This document shows, piece by piece, positions 5,669 to 8,965 of a stretch of 8,965 bases of DNA. A program made the translations under genes and the position numbers. The DNA is from UMGS1840 sp045661305 (GTDB taxonomy: Bacteria; Bacillota; Clostridia; UMGS1840), in contig JAZRFJ010000016.1 in NCBI GenBank assembly GCA_045661305.1, positions 1 through 8,965 of the forward strand. The letters run 5' to 3'. Under the pieces are notes generated by a model that did not search any database, was not told the DNA's origin, and saw only the letters and a list, made by a program, of their open reading frames with translations. Numbering within the stretch: position 1 is the first letter of the stretch; every line of letters starts with the position of its first letter.

Positions 5669-5978
5669 AATTCATAAAAAATTCCACAATAAAAACTGCT
5701 CCGCAGGAAAGTGCGGCAACTGTAAGCAGGCTTTTTTCTTTTAACGCAAGAAAAAGTGCAGTAAGAAATCCAAAAAAAGCAGAAATTCTGTTTGATGTCG
5801 CATAGAATATTGCAGGGATAGTCATAACGCTTAAAACAGAGTAGGGAATATAGTGAAGAAAAGAAAGTATAAAGTTGTTTTTGATTTTCTTTTTCACAAG
5901 CACAAGCGGTATCATTCTTACTAAATATGTAACACCTGCCATAACTAAAAGATACATAAAAAATCTATAATTATCCAT
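5658..5978 (-). CDS. azlD: AzlD-family branched-chain amino acid export subunit
   Basis: This 106-aa membrane protein has about four hydrophobic segments: residues ~6-28, 42-60, 66-82 and 86-104. MAGVTYLVRMIPLVLV near the start and HYIPYSVLSVMTIPAIF (42-58) match the AzlD family, whose members are ~100-110 aa and act with AzlC to export branched-chain or related amino acids. The ATG at 5978 follows the azlC stop by one nt (TGA-A-ATG), with GGAGG inside the azlC 3' end, so translation is coupled. A longer in-frame reading to 6056 would run deep into azlC with a lysine/arginine-rich, uncharacteristic N-terminus, so it is rejected. The gene converges with the stalk-domain gene, overlapping 5658-5668, and no terminator is visible between them. 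Confidence 0.88.
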   Translation of the reverse strand: MDNYRFFMYLLVMAGVTYLVRMIPLVLVKKKIKNNFILSFLHYIPYSVLSVMTIPAIFYATSNRISAFFGFLTALFLALKEKSLLTVAALSCGAVFIVEFFMNFIQ

Positions 5979-5979
5979 T

Positions 5980-6702
5980 TCATTCCGCCTCCGTTTCTTC
6001 TTTTTGTTGTGCAAGAGGTGCAAAAAAAGCAAAAATTCCGCTTGCAACTGTCGCACAGATTATTATAACAAAACCGCTCGGAACGCTTTTTAAAAGCGGT
6101 ACATAATAAAAAATACAACTTAAAATTATTGATAAAACAACACACTTTGCTGTGTTTTTTTCTCTTTTTGACGGCGGAATTACAATAGCAATAAACATAG
6201 CATAGATTGCAACTCCAAGTGCAGAGGTTATCATTTCGGGAAGTATATTTCCCGCAACAGCACCCAAAAAAGTGCCGGCACTCCACCCAAGATAAGGGGT
6301 AAGAATAAGACCGTAAAGATATTTTTTGCCTGCCTGCTCCCGTCTTCCCGATGCTACTGCAAAAACCTCGTCTGTATTAACAAACGAAACTATAAAACGG
6401 TCAGCAAGGCTCACACTTTTTCCAAGCTTTTGCGATAAAGAAACCGACATAAGCGAATATCTTAAATTTATTATAAGCTGTGTTGTTGCAATTTCAATAA
6501 GTCCGCCTCCTGATGTCATAATCGGCACTCCTGCAAGCTGTCCCGCAGAGGTTACATTAAGCATTGAAATTAAAAGTGCCTGTAAAACTGTAAGACCGCT
6601 TTCTACTGCAAAAATTCCAAATGCGAACGCTACCGAAATATATCCAAAGCATATCGGAAGTCCGTCTTTTATTCCTTTTGTAAAACTGTTATTCTCTCTC
6701 AT
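5980..6702 (-). CDS. azlC: AzlC-family branched-chain amino acid export permease
   Basis: This 240-aa integral membrane protein has the family's usual length. It begins with a short cytoplasmic segment and GLPICFGYISVAFAFGIFAV (14-33). The typical AzlC signatures follow: SAGQLAGV, TQLIINLRYSLMSVSLSQKL, and FVNTDEVFAVA, equivalent to the conserved 'TDE-FAVA' motif. Several more hydrophobic helices follow, and an acidic tail (KEETEAE). AzlC forms the large subunit of an exporter with AzlD; in Bacillus subtilis the pair confers azaleucine resistance. Here it is the first gene of the azlCD pair. The ATG at 6702 has AAGGGTG upstream and a TTGACA/TAAAAT promoter, so the leader is only ~25 nt. No Lrp-type regulator gene, a common neighbour, is in the window. 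The substrate in this organism is inferred from the family. Confidence 0.92.
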   Translation of the reverse strand: MRENNSFTKGIKDGLPICFGYISVAFAFGIFAVESGLTVLQALLISMLNVTSAGQLAGVPIMTSGGGLIEIATTQLIINLRYSLMSVSLSQKLGKSVSLADRFIVSFVNTDEVFAVASGRREQAGKKYLYGLILTPYLGWSAGTFLGAVAGNILPEMITSALGVAIYAMFIAIVIPPSKREKNTAKCVVLSIILSCIFYYVPLLKSVPSGFVIIICATVASGIFAFFAPLAQQKEETEAE

Positions 6703-6733
6703 TTTTTCACCCTTATGTAATAATACTTATAAT

Positions 6734-6762
6734 ATTTTATAACAAATGTCGGCTTTTGTCAA
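6734..6762 (-). promoter_or_regulatory. Promoter of azlCD
   Basis: On the minus strand TTGACA (6762-6757) and TAAAAT (6739-6734) are 17 bp apart. The predicted start lies near 6727. The -35 box is 10 bp from the -35 box of the divergent aldo/keto reductase promoter. Confidence 0.75.
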
Positions 6763-6772
6763 TAATAATGTG

Positions 6773-6801
6773 TTGACTTTTTGCTTATAATAGTGTAAAA
6801 T
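6773..6801 (+). promoter_or_regulatory. Promoter of the aldo/keto reductase operon
   Basis: TTGACT (6773-6778) and TAAAAT (6796-6801) are 17 bp apart, so transcription should start near 6808. The start would leave only ~5 nt before the ATG at 6813. Together with the purine-rich AGAGGG at 6822-6827, this argues for translation from the ATG at 6834. A TATAAT at 6786-6791 is too close to the -35 box to be its partner. Confidence 0.75.
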
Positions 6802-6833
6802 AAAGGTAATTAATGGATAAAAGAGGGAAGAGG

Positions 6834-8021
6834 ATGAATTATCGCAAGGATAAATATGGAAATGAGCTTTCTATTTTAGGATATGGCTGTATGCGTTTTA
6901 AAACAAAAAAAGGCAATATCGGAAAAATAGATATAAAAAAGGCTGAAAAAGAGATAATGACAGCATATAAAAACGGCGTCAATTATTTTGATACGGCATA
7001 TATTTATCCGGGAAGCGAGAGTGCTTTGGGAGAAATTCTTGAAAAAAACAATATAAGAAAAAAGGTTAATATAGCAACAAAGCTACCTCATTATCTTATT
7101 AAGGATGAAAAAAATCTTGATAAGCTTTTTTTTGAACAGTTAAAAAGACTAAAAACAGATTATATTGACTACTATTTTATGCACATGTTATCTGATGTTG
7201 AAACATGGGAAAGACTTAAAAAGCTTGGGATTGTTGAGTGGATTGAGAACAAGAAAAAAAGCGGTGAAATACGACAGATAGGCTTTTCTTATCACGGAAA
7301 TTCCGAAAGCTTTTGCGAGCTTGTTGATGCGTATGATTGGGATTTTTGCATGATTCAGTACAACTATATGGACGAGCATACACAGGCCGGCAGAAAAGGT
7401 CTTATTCACGCAAATAAAAAAGGTCTTCCCGTTATGATTATGGAAGGATTAAGAGGCGGAAGACTTGCAAATAATCTGCCTAAAAAAGCAGTAAGCGAAT
7501 TTGAAAATTATAAAATAAAGCATACCCCTGTCGAGTGGGCATTTAAGTGGCTGTGGAATCAGAGTGAGGTAACAGTAGTTTTATCAGGAATGAACTCACT
7601 TGAAATGGTGGAGGAAAATGTGAAAACTGCATCCAAATCTTATGTAGGCGAGCTTTCGGAAGAAGAAAATAAGCTTTTTGAAAGAGTTGTTTCCGAGATT
7701 AATAAATCAATGAAGGTCGGCTGTACAGGCTGCGGATATTGTATGCCTTGTCCGAAAAAAGTTGATATACCGGGAACTTTTTCTGCGTATAACAGACTTT
7801 ATACCGACTCTAAATTTACAGGACTTAAAGAATATGTTATGTGTACCGCTTTAAGAAAAAATTCAGCTTCCGCATCAAATTGTGTTGGTTGCGGAAAATG
7901 TGAAACACATTGCCCTCAGAATATAGAAATAAGAAAAGAATTAAAAAAAGCCGAAAATGAGCTTGAGGGAGTTTTGTATAAAATGGTAAGCAAGCTTGCA
8001 AAAAAATTTGTTAAGTTTTAG
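6834..8021 (+). CDS. Aldo/keto reductase with two C-terminal 4Fe-4S-type clusters (COG1453-like)
   Basis: This 395-aa cytosolic protein starts at ATG 6834 behind AGAGGG; MNYRKDKYGNELSILGYGCM is the usual AKR opening. Residues 1-290 form a TIM-barrel AKR. The catalytic tetrad is visible as D53 (YFDTAYIYPG), Y58, K83 (IATKLP) and H117 (YFMHML). QIGFSYHG, then MIQYNYMD and LSGMNSLEMVEENV, fit the NADPH-binding half. The C-terminus adds CTGCGYCMPCP (C297, C300, C303, C306) and CVGCGKCETHCP (C350, C353, C356, C360), two ferredoxin-like cysteine sets, plus a lone C337. The first set is CxxCxxCxxC rather than CxxCxxCxxxC. Such fusions are common in anaerobic Firmicutes and suggest electron exchange with Fe-S carriers; the substrate is unknown. 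It is followed 13 nt later by a membrane protein with coupled spacing. Confidence 0.92.
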   Translation: MNYRKDKYGNELSILGYGCMRFKTKKGNIGKIDIKKAEKEIMTAYKNGVNYFDTAYIYPGSESALGEILEKNNIRKKVNIATKLPHYLIKDEKNLDKLFFEQLKRLKTDYIDYYFMHMLSDVETWERLKKLGIVEWIENKKKSGEIRQIGFSYHGNSESFCELVDAYDWDFCMIQYNYMDEHTQAGRKGLIHANKKGLPVMIMEGLRGGRLANNLPKKAVSEFENYKIKHTPVEWAFKWLWNQSEVTVVLSGMNSLEMVEENVKTASKSYVGELSEEENKLFERVVSEINKSMKVGCTGCGYCMPCPKKVDIPGTFSAYNRLYTDSKFTGLKEYVMCTALRKNSASASNCVGCGKCETHCPQNIEIRKELKKAENELEGVLYKMVSKLAKKFVKF

Positions 8022-8034
8022 AGGAGAACGATTA

Positions 8035-8664
8035 ATGTATAAATTTAAAAATCATGAAATATGTAAGGATTGCGAGAGATATAACAAAAAGGAAAATAAA
8101 GAGAAAAAAGTACATAAGCTTCATGCACCCCATTTTTCATGGGTACAGGTTTTATGGCTTATTGCAGGATTAACGCTTTATTGGGCAGGGTGTCTGGTGC
8201 TTAATTTGCCTGACGGAAGACTTATCGAAGTAGCAAATCGTTTAGGGATTGCAATGCTTATTTCATCACTTATAAATATTTTTGTTTTTGCAAGAAAGGA
8301 AAAGGAAATACACGGCTCAAGATGGCTTCTTGCAGATGGAATGTGCACAGCCTGTCTGTCTGTTTTTCCTATTTTCAATAAAATGATTATGCCTGTGATG
8401 ATACCGTTTTTCTTTGGAGTATGGGAGATTATTTCAGGCGTTTTAAAGGTTATAGACTCAAAAGAACTTAAAGAAGAGAGAATAAAGGGCTTTCACTGGT
8501 TTTTCGGGATAGGCTGTTTTGAACTTATTTCAGGTGTTATGTCAATGGTAAAGACTGTTGATGTGCTTGTTGGATATAATCATATAATAGCGATGATACT
8601 TTATGTACAGAGTCTTGGATTTCTGTTCAAAATTATTATTTATAACAGACTTATTGAAAAATAA
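8035..8664 (+). CDS. HdeD/DUF308-like membrane protein
   Basis: This 209-aa protein has a basic, soluble N-terminus (residues 1-33) with a CKDC pair at 10-13. About six membrane segments follow (~36-57, 66-86, 98-116, 120-140, 152-173, 179-203). The repeating pattern of a helix pair ending in G-I-W-E-I-I-S-G-V (FFFGVWEIISGVLKVID, FGIGCFELISGVMSM) is typical of HdeD/DUF308 proteins. Their best known member is linked to acid resistance in Escherichia coli, but most homologues are uncharacterised. The ATG at 8035 sits 8 nt after GAGGAG, which overlaps the stop of the reductase gene, so the two are co-translated. An in-frame ATG at 7996 would lie inside the reductase gene without a ribosome site. 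The assignment rests on topology and pattern, not on a decisive motif. Confidence 0.7.
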   Translation: MYKFKNHEICKDCERYNKKENKEKKVHKLHAPHFSWVQVLWLIAGLTLYWAGCLVLNLPDGRLIEVANRLGIAMLISSLINIFVFARKEKEIHGSRWLLADGMCTACLSVFPIFNKMIMPVMIPFFFGVWEIISGVLKVIDSKELKEERIKGFHWFFGIGCFELISGVMSMVKTVDVLVGYNHIIAMILYVQSLGFLFKIIIYNRLIEK

Positions 8665-8708
8665 GGTATAAATTCATAATTTTTAGCATACAATGAGTTA
8701 TGAAGTGG

Positions 8709-8760
8709 TTTTTGGAACATAGAAATAAGAAAAATAAGAAAAAATAAAAATTTCCAAAAA
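8709..8760 (+). repeat. Inverted repeat flanking A-rich loop after the HdeD-like gene
   Basis: TTTTTGGAA (8709-8717) and TTCCAAAAA (8752-8760) form a perfect 9-bp inverted repeat around a 34-nt loop that is almost all A, with repeats of AAATAAGAAA. It ends 5 nt before the tRNA promoter. It is not a classic terminator, as no T-run follows. I see no other sign of a terminator for the reductase operon. Confidence 0.4.
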
Positions 8761-8765
8761 AGCTA

Positions 8766-8794
8766 TTGACAAATTTTTAAATATGTGATATTAT
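8766..8794 (+). promoter_or_regulatory. Promoter of tRNA-Leu
   Basis: TTGACA (8766-8771) and TATTAT (8789-8794) are 17 bp apart, with an extended -10 TG at 8786-8787. Predicted start near 8801, 19 nt before the mature tRNA. Confidence 0.85.
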
Positions 8795-8819
8795 ATTATA
8801 GTGTTGAGCATGAGTTTGC

Positions 8820-8908
8820 GCCGGAGTGGCGGAACTGGCAGACGCCCAGGACTTAAAATCCTGTGGGAAGAGATTCCCGTGTCGGTTCGACCCCGACCTC
8901 GAGCACCA
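8820..8908 (+). tRNA. tRNA-Leu, anticodon UAA
   Basis: This is an 89-nt class II tRNA with encoded CCA (8906-8908). D-stem GCG/CGC (8829-8831, 8843-8845); anticodon stem CAGGA/TCCTG with loop CTTAAAA and anticodon TAA at 8854-8856, reading UUA. The long variable arm is GGGAA-GAGA-TTCCC (8865-8878). T-stem GTCGG/CCGAC with loop TTCGACC (8881-8897). Discriminator A at 8905 fits leucine. The acceptor is unusual: GCCGGAG (8820-8826) against CTCGAGC (8898-8904) leaves two adjacent mismatches, C3/A70 and G4/G69, where CTCCGGC would pair perfectly. All other stems are intact and the gene has a promoter and terminator, so I keep it as a tRNA rather than a pseudogene. Confidence 0.92.
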
Positions 8909-8952
8909 AATAAGTGGCTTGAAACCTCAGGTTTTCGGTCACTTATTTTTTT
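8909..8952 (+). terminator. Intrinsic terminator of tRNA-Leu
   Basis: AATAAGTG (8909-8916) and CACTTATT (8940-8947) form an 8-bp stem directly after the CCA end, continued inside by GAAACCT/AGGTTTTC. A T-run follows to 8952. Confidence 0.88.
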
Positions 8953-8965
8953 GCATTCTCATTTG

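Noticed and set aside
5979..6056. N-terminal extension of azlD
   Set aside because: It would overlap azlC by 77 nt, lacks a ribosome site and adds a KKKKRRR segment foreign to the family.
5945..6286. Cysteine-rich open frame on the minus strand
   Set aside because: It is a different frame of azlC; the Cys/Asn/Lys-rich composition is an artefact of reading hydrophobic codons out of frame.
6786..6791. Perfect TATAAT as the -10 box of the reductase promoter
   Set aside because: It is only 7 bp from TTGACT; TAAAAT at 6796 has the correct 17-bp spacing.
8718..8751. CRISPR-like direct repeats in the A-rich stretch
   Set aside because: The repeats are short low-complexity AAATAAGAAA units without spacers.

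Overview
The window reads as chromosomal DNA of an AT-rich member of the Clostridia (Firmicutes). The grounds are strong AGGAGG-type ribosome sites, consensus TTGACA/TATAAT promoters, GC-poor coding and very AT-rich intergenic DNA, and the protein families present: a SpoIIE/RsbU phosphatase, a bacterial OPT transporter with a PqqD-like partner, AzlCD, and a COG1453-type aldo/keto reductase. I cannot name the species. I see no transposase, phage gene or CRISPR array.

Layout, left to right. (1) 3-1868, plus strand: the 3' part of a HAMP/PP2C-SpoIIE phosphatase fused to an RsbW-like ATPase, then a 209-aa protein of unknown function that starts with TTG and is probably translationally coupled. 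A strong terminator follows. (2) 1869-2314, no gene: two terminator-like hairpins, a GC-richer segment that folds as a three-way junction, and AT-rich DNA with inverted repeats. (3) 2315-4584, minus strand: an OPT-family oligopeptide transporter followed 2 nt later by a PqqD-like small protein. They are driven by a consensus promoter with a 19-bp operator-like inverted repeat in the leader. (4) 4680-4863, no gene: an isolated G/C-rich island in AT-rich DNA, with a long hairpin, a G-quadruplex motif on the minus strand and a GCGATCGC palindrome. (5) 4909-5668, plus strand: a small ribbon-helix-helix type protein overlapping a 196-aa protein with a stalk-like (copper amine oxidase N-terminal-like) domain and no signal peptide. 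(6) 5658-6702, minus strand: azlC-azlD, a branched-chain amino acid exporter pair whose 3' end overlaps the preceding gene tail to tail. (7) 6834-8664, plus strand: an aldo/keto reductase with two C-terminal [4Fe-4S]-type cysteine clusters, then an HdeD/DUF308-like membrane protein. Its promoter is back to back with the azlC promoter. (8) 8766-8952: a tRNA-Leu(UAA) gene with its own promoter and terminator, and with two adjacent mismatches in the acceptor stem.

The genes form several independent small operons rather than one pathway. The signalling pair on the left belongs to partner-switching regulation. OPT and AzlCD are separate amino acid/peptide transport units. The least explained parts are the two structured intergenic islands, the OPT-PqqD pairing, the RHH/stalk-domain pair and the odd tRNA acceptor stem.
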